NCBI GenBank assembly: GCA_964528305.1
Contig: CAZGSD010000001.1
Location: 62,001 to 126,000, forward strand
Length of the DNA stretch: 64,000 nt
From: CAZGSD01 sp964528305
GTDB taxonomy: Bacteria; Patescibacteriota; Gracilibacteria; UBA1369
Direction of reading: 5' to 3'
How positions within the stretch are numbered: the stretch's first letter is position 1; each line of letters opens with the position of its first letter. Position numbers and translations under genes: made by a program. The notes under the pieces were generated by a model. The model made no database searches, was not told where the DNA came from, and was given only the letters and a program-made list of their open reading frames with translations. Shown in pieces: positions 1 through 8,134 of the stretch.

Positions 1-1
1 G

Positions 2-517
2 ACGGTTTTTGAATTCTGGGATGAGAAAAAAGGTGCGCAGAATTCCGTGGGTGGTGGTGGACGTTATGATGGATTGATGGAGCTACTGGGTGGCAATCCC
101 ACGCCGGCTATCGGTTTTGCTATGGGAATAGAGCGGGTTATAGCACAAATGAAACGCAATAAAGTGCGAGTGCCCAGTAAAGATGATTTACATGTTTTTG
201 TGGCGCAATTGGGGCGTGAAGCTAAAAAAATCTGTCTGCCACTAATTAATGAATTGCGGGATCGAGGGGTGCGAACTATGGGCGCGCTAGGAAAAGGGGC
301 GATTAAAAATCAGCTAAAAATAGCGGATCGTTTCAAAGCGCCTTATTGTGTGTTGATCGGGCTGACTGAGGTGCGCGAAGGTACAGCTATCATACGTAAC
401 ATGGTCAAGGGCAGCCAAAAGACCGTTAAAATGTCACAGGTGGTGGAGGAAATAGTCAAAGCCATAGGCAAGGAAAATCTGGATTTTTACAATCCCAAAG
501 AACCAATGAATGAGTAA
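2..517 (+). CDS. hisS: Histidyl-tRNA synthetase, C-terminal part (5' end outside window)
   Basis: Charges tRNA-His with histidine in the cytoplasm. The open frame runs in from the window edge; the GTG at 47 is an internal valine codon, not the start. Visible are the class II HisRS GGGGRYDGL histidine-binding motif at the beginning, the motif 3 stretch PAIGFAMGIERV about 25 residues later, and then the alpha/beta anticodon-binding domain (HVFVAQLG to VLIGLTEVREGTAIIRNM). The ending KMSQVVEEIVKAIG is normal for the family, so the C-terminus is complete. The next gene starts inside the last codons (8-base overlap), which suggests translational coupling. Confidence 0.95.
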   Translation, partial: TVFEFWDEKKGAQNSVGGGGRYDGLMELLGGNPTPAIGFAMGIERVIAQMKRNKVRVPSKDDLHVFVAQLGREAKKICLPLINELRDRGVRTMGALGKGAIKNQLKIADRFKAPYCVLIGLTEVREGTAIIRNMVKGSQKTVKMSQVVEEIVKAIGKENLDFYNPKEPMNE

Positions 518-944
518 AAAGAATGGGGTGGGGCGCCGGCAGCAAAATGTATTGGGAATAGGAAGACTGGTTGGGGCCGGCGCCGTGATATTGTTTGTTG
601 TTTGGATGATGACTGTGGCGATGGATGGGGGCGGAGCTGAAAGTCGCCAAAGCTCCACTGTATCAGCCAATTCGGGCAAGGAGAATTTTGCTATTTGCTT
701 GATGAAAAAGGGAGTAATAATGTATGGTGTTGATACTTGTGAATACTGCCAATTGCAGAAAAAAATGTTCGGTTCGGCATTTGAAAAAATCAATTATATC
801 AACTGTGATTTTGAGGGTGAGATATGTGGCCGCAAAGGCATAGAGCATTATCCCGTCTGGGAGATAAATGGACAAACGATATCCGGGGTGCAGACTTTTG
901 CAGGATTGTCCCGAGCTACTGGATGCGCCGAACCTAGTTTCTAA
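510..944 (+). CDS. Membrane-anchored thioredoxin/glutaredoxin-like protein
   Basis: 144 residues. A single N-terminal membrane segment at about 18-38 follows a basic cytoplasmic start, so the C-terminal domain should face outside. That domain is a small thioredoxin fold: a beta strand (VIMYGVDTCEYC) leads to a CxxC redox motif CEYC at 77-80, and YPVW at 114-117 supplies the expected cis-proline. This resembles the short thioredoxin-like domains paired with VKOR-type disulfide systems; whether it acts as an oxidase partner or reductase is inference. Four further cysteines (63, 99, 106, 139) are unusual for so small a fold. The start overlaps the hisS stop (ATGAGTAA), and a DsbA-like gene follows. 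Confidence 0.75.
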   Translation: MSKKNGVGRRQQNVLGIGRLVGAGAVILFVVWMMTVAMDGGGAESRQSSTVSANSGKENFAICLMKKGVIMYGVDTCEYCQLQKKMFGSAFEKINYINCDFEGEICGRKGIEHYPVWEINGQTISGVQTFAGLSRATGCAEPSF

Positions 945-1001
945 CGACAGAGACTAGGAAACTAAATAAAAAAATTTCTAAAAATAAATATTTAAAAAAA
1001 T

Positions 1002-2183
1002 ATGCCAAGCAAAAAAATTTCTAAGAAACCCGCTGCTAAAAAAGTTGTCAAAGGAGGCCCGGCTAGGGCTAAAAAGAAAAGCTCAGTGATGGAGCAAGCG
1101 TTGGAAGCCATGATGGAACATCGCCCTGCCGCCGTAAAATCCGCGCCGCGCCCAACTGGTACTCATCGACGCCGCTTCTCTGGATGGGGAATTTTATCTC
1201 TTGTACTGGCTTTGGCTTTTGGTGGCATACTGCTTTATGAGCACAACCCCACCTTCCGTAGCAAGGCTACTCAACTAGTAAACTCCACTGGTCTGTTGCA
1301 GCTATCTGGTGGCGCGCAAGAGAAAAAAGACCCCTTTGTGATGAAATTAACTATTGTTTACAATGCCTCTGAACCGACTATGAAGTCTATATTGGATAAT
1401 TACGTGGCCAATATAGAAAAAAATCTGGAGAATACTAAAGTAGCAGCCAACTGGTTAGATAAAAATGATGCCCAAGCCCAAGAAATAATAGCTAAATTGG
1501 ATGCCAAATATCTGCCTATTTTTGTAACCGATGCTAGCATACAATCCCATCCGCTGTACGCCCAATTCTCCCAAGCTGTCAGCATGGTTAATGGTGAGTA
1601 TGTTTTTCAATCCGAGGGGATGGAATATCTGAAAGTTCCTGAAGCTGGCGATGCCCGGGTACTGGGAGCCAAACCGGATAAAGCAAAAGTTCATATCACT
1701 GAATATGCCAGTATGAGCTGTGGCTACTGCAAAATGATGCATCCGATATTACAGACTGTGCTGAAAAAATACGCCAAGGATGTCAGCCTAGCCGTGAAAC
1801 ATTATGACCGTGGCGGCAGCGACTCATTGACCGCACAGGCTACTGAATGTGCCGCTGATTTGGGACGTTTTGATCAAATGGTGACAGCTATGTACAATCA
1901 TCAATCTGACATAGCTAGTGCGGGTGGTGGGACTGGTCAGGATAATGAAGCTTTATATGCCCAAATCAAAGTGGCCGCACGTGAGGCAGGGGTTAATGGT
2001 GATAGAGTTGTGAGCTGCGTGAAGTCCGGCAAATATGCCGAGAAAGTGGCCAAACATACAGAAGAAGGAAGAGTGTTTGGGGTAATGGGGACACCCAGCT
2101 TTTTCATCAACAATAAATTTATAGGAGGTGCGGTGGATGAAATTAAATTCACCTCATTCATAGAAGAAGCCTTAAATAAATAA
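1002..2183 (+). CDS. DsbA-family disulfide oxidoreductase with N-terminal anchor
   Basis: 393 residues. It has a Lys/Ala-rich cytoplasmic tail (1-57), one membrane helix at about 61-78, a linker domain (about 110-225) with thioredoxin-like strand patterns, and a DsbA-type domain (about 228-393). The catalytic motif is CGYC at 240-243, the cis-proline loop is GTPSFFIN at 363-370, and the helical insertion between them carries two extra cysteines, as in DsbA/Thioredoxin_4 family members. The expected role is oxidising or isomerising disulfides in secreted proteins. There is no Shine-Dalgarno sequence before the ATG, only an A/T-rich leader. The SLH gene follows 3 bases after the stop, so the two are probably co-transcribed. 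Confidence 0.88.
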   Translation: MPSKKISKKPAAKKVVKGGPARAKKKSSVMEQALEAMMEHRPAAVKSAPRPTGTHRRRFSGWGILSLVLALAFGGILLYEHNPTFRSKATQLVNSTGLLQLSGGAQEKKDPFVMKLTIVYNASEPTMKSILDNYVANIEKNLENTKVAANWLDKNDAQAQEIIAKLDAKYLPIFVTDASIQSHPLYAQFSQAVSMVNGEYVFQSEGMEYLKVPEAGDARVLGAKPDKAKVHITEYASMSCGYCKMMHPILQTVLKKYAKDVSLAVKHYDRGGSDSLTAQATECAADLGRFDQMVTAMYNHQSDIASAGGGTGQDNEALYAQIKVAAREAGVNGDRVVSCVKSGKYAEKVAKHTEEGRVFGVMGTPSFFINNKFIGGAVDEIKFTSFIEEALNK

Positions 2184-2186
2184 ATC

Positions 2187-3587
2187 TTGAAGTATAAACT
2201 GCCAGTCAAAGTATGGTCTGTATTGATACTGGGAGTAATGCTTCCAGGACAGACCTTGGCTGCATTCCCAGACGTGCAAGCGGCCGGCCGTTATGGCCGG
2301 CCGCTTGCCTTTTTGCAGGAACAAGGGATTTTTAGTGGCTACAATGATGGCACTTTCAAGCCGGATAAAACTATCAATAGAGCTGAAGCGCTGAAAGTTT
2401 TGTTGCTGGCACGACAGAAATTACAAATACCAGATCAGGAGGTTGCCCCGATAAATCGTGATATTACTTTTCCTGATGTAAAAAGTACTGACTGGTTTTT
2501 TGATGGAGTGAATCAGGCTGTGAAACTTGGCATAGCAAAAGGTTATGATGATGGTAAATTTCGTCCGGCCGGGGAAATTACCATGGCGGAAAGTTTGAAA
2601 ATTATTGAGATAGGGCTGACGGAAAATTTCAAACAACCTGGGCTAAATCCAACGGATAAAGCTCCTTTCACCGATGTGCCAGTCGGTCGCTGGTACGCCC
2701 CTTTTGCGGTTTTTGCTAAAAATGCCTGGCTGGTGGAAGCGCGAGAAGATGGCAGTCTGGGACCGGACCAAAAAATGACACGCGCTGAATTTGCTGAACT
2801 GCTTTATAGAATGATGCAGCTGCGCCTGAACAAAACAGAGAGTTATAAATTAGGGGCGGATTGGAATTATTGTCGTGAAGCCGGCGCTCCCTATCAATTG
2901 CAGCGCCCCTGGGGCTGGACTAGTATCCTGGCTGGCGATCAATTGATACTGTGGCATCGTGATAGTACCAATAGACAATTGAGTTTTTCCCGTGTTTATC
3001 CAAACAGCGCTGTAGCAATAATGGCTGTGGATAAAAATACATCAGCTCTCTCGTTAGAGAAATATTTGGAATTGATAGATTATGGAACTGAAGCCATTAA
3101 AAATACCGGCACAATCAATGGGCTGCCTCATGCTTCCGTGGAATTAGCCAAAACCGGTTTGCAGGATCATTATTTGAGACTGCCCGATGGAAAAATACTA
3201 GTACTATATACCCAGACTGGTGATGGTCCCCTACAAGCCCAGCTGCGCGCTCAATTGCAGGCAATAGTTGCCGGCGTGAAAACAGCTGATGCCCAGGCTA
3301 ATTTGCCATCATGTCTGGATCCGGAGGATCAGGCTGCTGCTACCACAGCGCCATCTGCCCAGGAAAAATTGACGGACAATATTTTGAGACTGGTACTGCA
3401 AAAGGGCCAGGCCGATGAGGCTTTAGCAATGCTGGATGATGAAATACTGATTGAGACTGATACTATGGGTATAGGTACCGGCCCTGTGGATTATTATTTT
3501 TCAGCCCGTCTGAATAGTACTCTGAAAATCGAGCGAAATACTTTTACTATTTTGGCCACGAAAAGTGGCAAAACTTCAGCTTTTTAA
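2187..3587 (+). CDS. Secreted protein with three S-layer homology domains
   Basis: 466 residues. TTG is the likely start, since it gives a normal signal peptide (KYKLPVKVWSVLILGVMLPGQ, then TLAA/FPDV). Three SLH domains follow at about 27-80, 92-145 and 160-215, each with the FPDV...W/Y...A...G...DG.F.P...I.RAE pattern. SLH domains bind cell-wall polymers and hold surface proteins on the cell. The remaining part, about residues 225-466, contains a mixed alpha/beta region (WGWTSILAGDQLILWHRD onwards) that I do not recognise. The gene lies between a DsbA-like gene and a lipoprotein gene, 3 and 12 bases apart. An unusually stable inverted repeat sits at codons 30-41. Confidence 0.85.
   Translation: MKYKLPVKVWSVLILGVMLPGQTLAAFPDVQAAGRYGRPLAFLQEQGIFSGYNDGTFKPDKTINRAEALKVLLLARQKLQIPDQEVAPINRDITFPDVKSTDWFFDGVNQAVKLGIAKGYDDGKFRPAGEITMAESLKIIEIGLTENFKQPGLNPTDKAPFTDVPVGRWYAPFAVFAKNAWLVEAREDGSLGPDQKMTRAEFAELLYRMMQLRLNKTESYKLGADWNYCREAGAPYQLQRPWGWTSILAGDQLILWHRDSTNRQLSFSRVYPNSAVAIMAVDKNTSALSLEKYLELIDYGTEAIKNTGTINGLPHASVELAKTGLQDHYLRLPDGKILVLYTQTGDGPLQAQLRAQLQAIVAGVKTADAQANLPSCLDPEDQAAATTAPSAQEKLTDNILRLVLQKGQADEALAMLDDEILIETDTMGIGTGPVDYYFSARLNSTLKIERNTFTILATKSGKTSAF
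2276..2314 (+). repeat. 14-bp GC-rich inverted repeat plus T-run inside the SLH gene
   Basis: Two perfect 14-base arms (2276-2289 and 2295-2308, core CGGCCGGCC) flank a 5-base loop GTTAT and are followed by C and five T. In RNA this has the form of an intrinsic terminator, yet it lies in the coding region just after the signal peptide. It could be a conditional attenuator or a by-product of codon choice. The geometry is seen directly; the function is inferred. Confidence 0.55.
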
Positions 3588-3599
3588 ATTTAATTCATT

Positions 3600-3860
3600 A
3601 TGAAAAACAAAATTTGGCAAAATAAAATCGCGTTGGCTCTGCTGACAGCCGGCCTGCTGTTATCAGCCTGCCAATCCGGCCAACCCAGCCGTGGAGTCCC
3701 CTATTCCAGAGGCCCGAACAAACCACCGGAACAGATGAAGGCCCCAACTACTCCACCGCCAAAAGTGAGCGATGCTAATAATGAGGCCAGCCTGGACGCC
3801 CCAAAAGTCGTGACTACTAATGAAAATATACGACTGACACTGCCGAGGAAGGCGGAGTGA
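3600..3860 (+). CDS. Small proline-rich lipoprotein
   Basis: 86 residues. It has a basic N-terminus (KNKIWQNK), a hydrophobic stretch (IALALLTAGLL) and a clear lipobox LSAC with the acylated cysteine at residue 24. The mature part of about 60 residues is rich in Pro, Gly, Asn and Thr with no recognisable domain, and is probably a flexible surface linker. It follows the SLH gene by 12 bases on the same strand and is likely the last gene of the hisS-trx-dsbA-SLH cluster. The convergent DHH gene ends 27 bases downstream. Confidence 0.75.
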   Translation: MKNKIWQNKIALALLTAGLLLSACQSGQPSRGVPYSRGPNKPPEQMKAPTTPPPKVSDANNEASLDAPKVVTTNENIRLTLPRKAE

Positions 3861-3887
3861 AAGGTATGTAATCGGCAGAGCTTTTAT

Positions 3888-5252
3888 CTAATCCTCGAAC
3901 TTATATAATGTCCCTGGTTTGATGGCTTGCGGTTTGTGCTCTTTTTTATGAATGATAGCAGGTTCAGCTTGAATGGGATCGGATTGATGCTCGGCGGGGG
4001 CTGATGTTTGGTTGGGTGTGGTAGCTGTATTTGTAGTGTGGTTGTCCACTGGCGCGGAGGCCTGTGATACTGAAACCGCCGCCCCACCCCGCTCCCCCAG
4101 ATTGAGGCGGCGGGCTTGGAAGGCTTTGATTTTTTCGATGATTTCCTGGCCGACGGCAGCGAAGCTGCTGTCTTTGATGCGGAAACCGGCTGCTCGGGCG
4201 TGCCCGCCGCCGCCATAGAAAGCGGCTATTTCGCTGGCATCAATGCCTTCGGCCAAAGTTCGCATGCTGCCGGAAAGTAGATTTCCATCTTTTTCTTTGA
4301 GCAGCAGCACTATATCCACATCCGGCGCATTGGACATCAGCTCGTCTACTATGCCGCCGGTTTCATCGGCTTTGCTGCCGGTGTCCTGCAAATCCTGCCT
4401 GGTGATTACCGACCAGAGCAGGCGATGTTCTTTGTCGATGCGTATATTGCTGAGTACTCTACCCCAGAGGCGCAGCGTGGATAGCTGTTTGGTTTTGTAA
4501 ATATGCTGAATGATTTCCTGCTGCCTGGCTCCCCTTTTAATTAATTTGGCGGAATTGGCGAAGGAGCGTGGATTGGTATTGGCATTTTGAAAGGATCCGG
4601 TATCGGTGATGATGCCGGAGAGCAGTAAAGTGCCGATATCCTCATCAATCAACTCCTGCCCATGGGACTCTTCCATGGATTCCAGTAGCCCCAAAACCAG
4701 CTCGGCAGTGGAAGAACTCATCACTTCCACATAATTGATCAGGCCGAAACGTTCATTGGAAGCGTGATGATCGATATTGATAACCGGGATTTCACTGAAT
4801 AGAGCGGTATTGTCTTCATAAAATCGTCCCAATTGCTGCTGAGCAGCGGTGTCGACGGTAATAATCAAATCATAACGGTGTTCACCATGGGAAAAACTGA
4901 CATTTTTGGCACTGAAACGCCCACTTTTGGCGGTCAGGATGATATTGACTTTGTTTTCCGCTACCTGGCTTTGCAAACTGGCTAGCTCAGCATTGGCCGT
5001 GTCCAAAGTGATGATGAAATCCGGGCTGGGTGTGAATTCATTACTGATGGCACTCATCATGGGCAGAAATTGAAAAGACTCCGGCACGGGATCGGCGCAA
5101 ACCACGGTAGAGGTTTTGCCCAATTTACGCAGGGCTAGATAGATGGCGACGGCACTGCCGAGAGAATCCCCATCCGGTGGGCTGGAAGGCATAATCAATA
5201 TACTCTGGGACGCCTCTATTAATTTAATGATTTGATCTTCGATATTTTTCAT
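3888..5252 (-). CDS. nrnA: DHH-DHHA1 phosphoesterase, NrnA-like
   Basis: 454 residues. The family hydrolyses short oligoribonucleotides, cyclic dinucleotide products or pAp with divalent metals. Metal-binding motifs are visible: PDGDSLGS at 26-33, LDTA around 83-86, VDTA around 133-136 and DHH at 161-163 followed by the N-R-FG segment typical of NrnA/GdpP proteins. The DHHA1 signature GGGGHARAAGF is at 347-357. Motif I lacks the leading histidine usually seen as HxxPDGD (here PSSPPDGD). Residues 385-454 are a Pro/Thr/Ala/Gln-rich tail beyond the usual family end, which may be a species-specific tether. An extended -10 promoter lies about 57 bases upstream. Confidence 0.85.
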   Translation of the reverse strand: MKNIEDQIIKLIEASQSILIMPSSPPDGDSLGSAVAIYLALRKLGKTSTVVCADPVPESFQFLPMMSAISNEFTPSPDFIITLDTANAELASLQSQVAENKVNIILTAKSGRFSAKNVSFSHGEHRYDLIITVDTAAQQQLGRFYEDNTALFSEIPVINIDHHASNERFGLINYVEVMSSSTAELVLGLLESMEESHGQELIDEDIGTLLLSGIITDTGSFQNANTNPRSFANSAKLIKRGARQQEIIQHIYKTKQLSTLRLWGRVLSNIRIDKEHRLLWSVITRQDLQDTGSKADETGGIVDELMSNAPDVDIVLLLKEKDGNLLSGSMRTLAEGIDASEIAAFYGGGGHARAAGFRIKDSSFAAVGQEIIEKIKAFQARRLNLGERGGAAVSVSQASAPVDNHTTNTATTPNQTSAPAEHQSDPIQAEPAIIHKKEHKPQAIKPGTLYKFED

Positions 5253-5308
5253 GAGGTTTTGTTGCTATGGCGCGGACTATGACTTATTTCCAATCTGGCC
5301 ATCCTGAT

Positions 5309-5317
5309 ATTATAGCA
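5309..5317 (-). promoter_or_regulatory. Extended -10 promoter (TGC-TATAAT) of the DHH gene
   Basis: The minus strand reads TGCTATAAT, a perfect extended -10. No good -35 box is found 16-18 bases upstream, as expected when the extended -10 compensates. The predicted transcription start near 5302 leaves a leader of about 50 bases before the gene at 5252. Confidence 0.6.
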
Positions 5318-5354
5318 CATTTTTTAGTTTTAGCAAAAGGACGGTACTGGTTAA

Positions 5355-5490
5355 GAGATCACAGTAACTGAGCGGCTGTGAAGCTGTCAAGAAACCTGAC
5401 ACGGCGTAGCCAAGCAAGGGTATAGCACTCGCCTCCGAAGGTTCCCCACCCCAATGTCGGCGAACACTATTCTCTTGCTGGGCTACACCA
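5355..5490. other. Candidate structured RNA region between two minus-strand genes
   Basis: The 265-base gap between the DHH gene and the next gene holds several strong inverted repeats. There are small hairpins with stems CACAG/CTGTG (about 5362-5382) and TGTCA/TGACA (about 5387-5403), and a long imperfect hairpin at about 5404-5488. The long hairpin pairs GTAGCC (5406-5411) with GGCTAC (5481-5486), AGCAAG with CTTGCT, ATAG with CTAT and TCGCC with GGCGA, leaving a symmetric CAC/ACA internal loop. It does not match SRP RNA, RNase P RNA, tmRNA or tRNA consensus sequences that I know. Strand and function are undetermined. Confidence 0.35.
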
Positions 5491-5492
5491 TA

Positions 5493-5519
5493 CAAAATGA
5501 TGGAGAGTGACCCGTCATT
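5493..5519 (-). terminator. Weak intrinsic terminator overlapping a stop codon
   Basis: On the minus strand AATGA (5515-5519) pairs with TCATT (5496-5500), with an inner GG/CC pair, and is followed by TTTTG. The upstream arm overlaps the TAA stop of the gene ending at 5518. The stem is moderate and the T-run short, so this is tentative. Confidence 0.4.
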
Positions 5520-6276
5520 AATAGGACGCTTTCACGTAAGCATCTCCCCAGAGGGGAACTCCGCCCTGCTGGAGCAAAGGATCAGTGGCATAGAGGGCAA
5601 AATTACTACCCAATTCCAGGGGGCCAATGATGGTATATAAATTACCGCCGAAAAAGCTTTGGACTTGCTCACGGGGCGTGTCGTCATAATGGAATTTCAC
5701 TGGTCTGTTGTATATTTTCGCACCGGCAAAGGCCGTCAAACCGACTTTGGCATTTTTCCCAACTGAAAATGCCGCGTCGAGGGCGCTAACACCAATTTGA
5801 TAAGGGGCTGGGATATATTGTTTGGTCTGGCTATTATCCAGGCCGACAAAATAATTGTCCAACCCCAGACTTATGCCCAATTTCCCGGTAAGCCAGGAAT
5901 TGGCCGGAATAGATACTCCAGCACTAACCTGTGGCTGAATGGTAAAACCATTGGCATTCACGAAGGCTGTAGTTAATTGCACACTGGGATTGTCCAGGTA
6001 GCTGCTATTGATGGGTTTTTTGAAATCTCCACTAACCTGTAAACTGTGGCCGGTTTCGCTGGTGCGGGTAGTAGTGGAAACAGTTTGTACGCCAGCACGG
6101 ACAGAACCGGAGCCAGCGCAGCCGGTAAGGGCAGTAGCTGCTTCTACCGCTACCATGACCTTGAAGGAGGCAGCATTCATCATGTTTCTTAGGTGGCTGC
6201 GTGATTCCGCTTCTCCTTTACTTCTTGAATCGATGGATGTTTTAAGATTTTCTTCTGCACAAAACTGGTTTTTCAT
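5518..6276 (-). CDS. Uncharacterised beta-rich envelope protein, possible lipoprotein
   Basis: 252 residues; I do not recognise the family. From about residue 75 it is a regular alternation of short polar/hydrophobic strands (LTTAFVNANGFTIQPQVSAGVSIPA; KLGISLGLDNYFVGL; KVGLTAFAGAKIY; LELGSNFALYATD), which looks like a beta-barrel or beta-sandwich. Residues 32-52 are hydrophobic and end in a lipobox-like LTGC (cysteine at 53). If translation began at the internal Met at 32 or 33, the protein would start as a lipoprotein, but that segment has little positive charge. The upstream promoter (TTGACG, 16-base spacer, TATAGT) lies about 37 bases before the longer start. Confidence 0.55.
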   Translation of the reverse strand: MKNQFCAEENLKTSIDSRSKGEAESRSHLRNMMNAASFKVMVAVEAATALTGCAGSGSVRAGVQTVSTTTRTSETGHSLQVSGDFKKPINSSYLDNPSVQLTTAFVNANGFTIQPQVSAGVSIPANSWLTGKLGISLGLDNYFVGLDNSQTKQYIPAPYQIGVSALDAAFSVGKNAKVGLTAFAGAKIYNRPVKFHYDDTPREQVQSFFGGNLYTIIGPLELGSNFALYATDPLLQQGGVPLWGDAYVKASY

Positions 6277-6312
6277 ATAAATCTTATTGAATTGAAAGGA
6301 AAAATGAGCGCG

Positions 6313-6340
6313 ACTATACGCCCTATAAACTATCCGTCAA
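6313..6340 (-). promoter_or_regulatory. Sigma-70-like promoter TTGACG-16-TATAGT
   Basis: On the minus strand a near-consensus -35 (TTGACG, 6335-6340) and a -10 (TATAGT, 6313-6318) are separated by 16 bases, giving a start near 6306 and a leader of about 30 bases to the gene at 6276. It is one of the few places in the window with a good -35 box. Confidence 0.5.
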
Positions 6341-6394
6341 GATTGACTAGGCTCGGAATTTATTCTTATAAAAATAAAGTCTGAAGCAATGCTA

Positions 6395-8119
6395 TTATTG
6401 AAGCTGTGTCTGGCTAGTGGCCCGTACGTCAACCACCTGTAGCTGTATAGACTCCCGCCCGTTCCAAATATTTTTTTCCAGGTGGCAAGCCAAATCCAGG
6501 CTACGATGATGGCGTAGATCGGGGAGGAATTTGCCCATTTTGAAGGCAATGGCGGAAAATTTTCCGGTGGCTGAACGGGCCTGGAAATGTAGATGATTTT
6601 GATCTTTACCCACGGTGCGGAAGTCCTCGACATTGGCTCCAGGCAGGAGAAAAAGCGGTTTTTCATTGCCGACGCCAAAGGGCTCCATTTGAGTGATCAG
6701 TCGCATAAAATTATCATTGATATCGTGGTGGCTGAGGCGGGCGTCCAGCAGCAAGGGGGCGGCGAAATCGTGATTGGCCAGGGTTAGGGCGGCGTGGGCG
6801 GAGATGCGCTCGATGAAGGCTGGTAGATTGGCTTTGGGCAGGCTGAAGCCGGCTGCCTGGGCGTGGCCGCCATAATGGGAGAGTAGATCACGTACTGAAT
6901 TGAGGGCTTCTACGGCATTGAGAGCGGCATTGCTGCGGAAAGAAGCCACTAGATGCTCATCGAATTCCTGCATTATAATAGTAGGTAAACCGTGTTTTTC
7001 GACCATGCGGCTGCAGATCAGGCCCACTATGCCCACATGCCAATCTGGGCTCCAGGCCACGAAAATTTTGCGTTTGGCTGGCCATTCGGCGAATTTCAAA
7101 TCGGCCTCTAGAAGTGCTTTTTGGACCATCTGCTGCCGCTCACTGTTGAGCTGCTCTAGATGTCTGGCCTTGGAACGGCCTTCTGGTGCGTCCCCGTCAT
7201 GTAATAACATTTGTAAAGCATAGTAGGGATGATCAATACGGCCGGCGGCATTGATGCGCGGACCGATTTTGAAGCCAATATCGGTCACGGCTAATTTGCG
7301 ATGTAAATCGATGCCGGCTGATTCCATCAGCATTTGCAGGCCCGGCCACTGGGAGCGTTGCATAGCCTCCAGTCCGTATTTGACTATGATGCGATTTTCA
7401 CCGAGCAAAGGGCCGATATCAGCTACGGTGCCCAGACTGGCTAGATCGAGCAGGGCGTAGAGTAGCCGCTCACGTTCGGCTCCCTCGAAACGGGAGGTGA
7501 TGAGTGCGGAAGCAAGTTTGTAGGCCACGCCCGAGCCGGTGAGACCTTTGAATGGGTAGAGACAGTCGGGCTGCCCGGGGTGCAGGATGGCATGAGCGTC
7601 TGTAGGGACGCGAGCCGGTATGGTGTGATGATCAGTGATGATGACGTCGATACCGCCCCGGGCGGCCCGCTCGATTTGCTCCGCGCAGGAAATGCCACAG
7701 TCAACCGTGATGAGTATTTTGACACCTTTTTCTAAAAATTCATCGATGAATTTGATATTCAAACCATAACCATCATGCACTCGATGCGGCAGTCTATAGG
7801 AAAAATTGGCCCCGCAAAGCCGTAATGTATTACAGAGCACGGCCGTGCCACTGATACCATCCACATCATAATCCCCAAAAATCATGATACGCTCTTGTTT
7901 GTCTATGGCCTGATTGAGCCGCTCCACCGCCCGCTCCATGTCTTTCATCAGAAATGGATTGTGAAAGCCTTTTTTGTAATTGGGTGAAAGATAATTATTA
8001 ACCTGTTCCGGATCAGTGATTTGCCTGTTTTTCAGGATGTTTTGAAAAATATTCAGCTGAGGATCCTGCTCCTTTAGACGCCATTTTCGGCCGAGAATGG
8101 ATGTGGAGGCAGATGACAT
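6395..8119 (-). CDS. recJ: Single-stranded-DNA-specific exonuclease RecJ
   Basis: 574 residues, normal for bacterial RecJ. It degrades single-stranded DNA 5' to 3' during recombination and base-excision or mismatch repair. The DHH catalytic core shows DYDVDGISG at 83-91, TVDCG near 138-142 and TDHH at 162-165. The DHHA1 part shows GIVGLICSRMVEKHGLPTI and YGGHAQAAGFSL, and a C-terminal OB-type region (VEDFRTVGKDQNHLHFQA) follows. The miaA gene ends 15 bases upstream on the same strand, so miaA-recJ is probably one transcript. No Shine-Dalgarno sequence is seen. Confidence 0.95.
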   Translation of the reverse strand: MSSASTSILGRKWRLKEQDPQLNIFQNILKNRQITDPEQVNNYLSPNYKKGFHNPFLMKDMERAVERLNQAIDKQERIMIFGDYDVDGISGTAVLCNTLRLCGANFSYRLPHRVHDGYGLNIKFIDEFLEKGVKILITVDCGISCAEQIERAARGGIDVIITDHHTIPARVPTDAHAILHPGQPDCLYPFKGLTGSGVAYKLASALITSRFEGAERERLLYALLDLASLGTVADIGPLLGENRIIVKYGLEAMQRSQWPGLQMLMESAGIDLHRKLAVTDIGFKIGPRINAAGRIDHPYYALQMLLHDGDAPEGRSKARHLEQLNSERQQMVQKALLEADLKFAEWPAKRKIFVAWSPDWHVGIVGLICSRMVEKHGLPTIIMQEFDEHLVASFRSNAALNAVEALNSVRDLLSHYGGHAQAAGFSLPKANLPAFIERISAHAALTLANHDFAAPLLLDARLSHHDINDNFMRLITQMEPFGVGNEKPLFLLPGANVEDFRTVGKDQNHLHFQARSATGKFSAIAFKMGKFLPDLRHHRSLDLACHLEKNIWNGRESIQLQVVDVRATSQTQLQ

Positions 8120-8134
8120 GTATAGGTTAAATTT

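Noticed and set aside
5310..5495. 61-codon minus-strand gene
   Set aside because: Covers the hairpin region, has no recognisable pattern or start context, and overlaps the promoter of the DHH gene.
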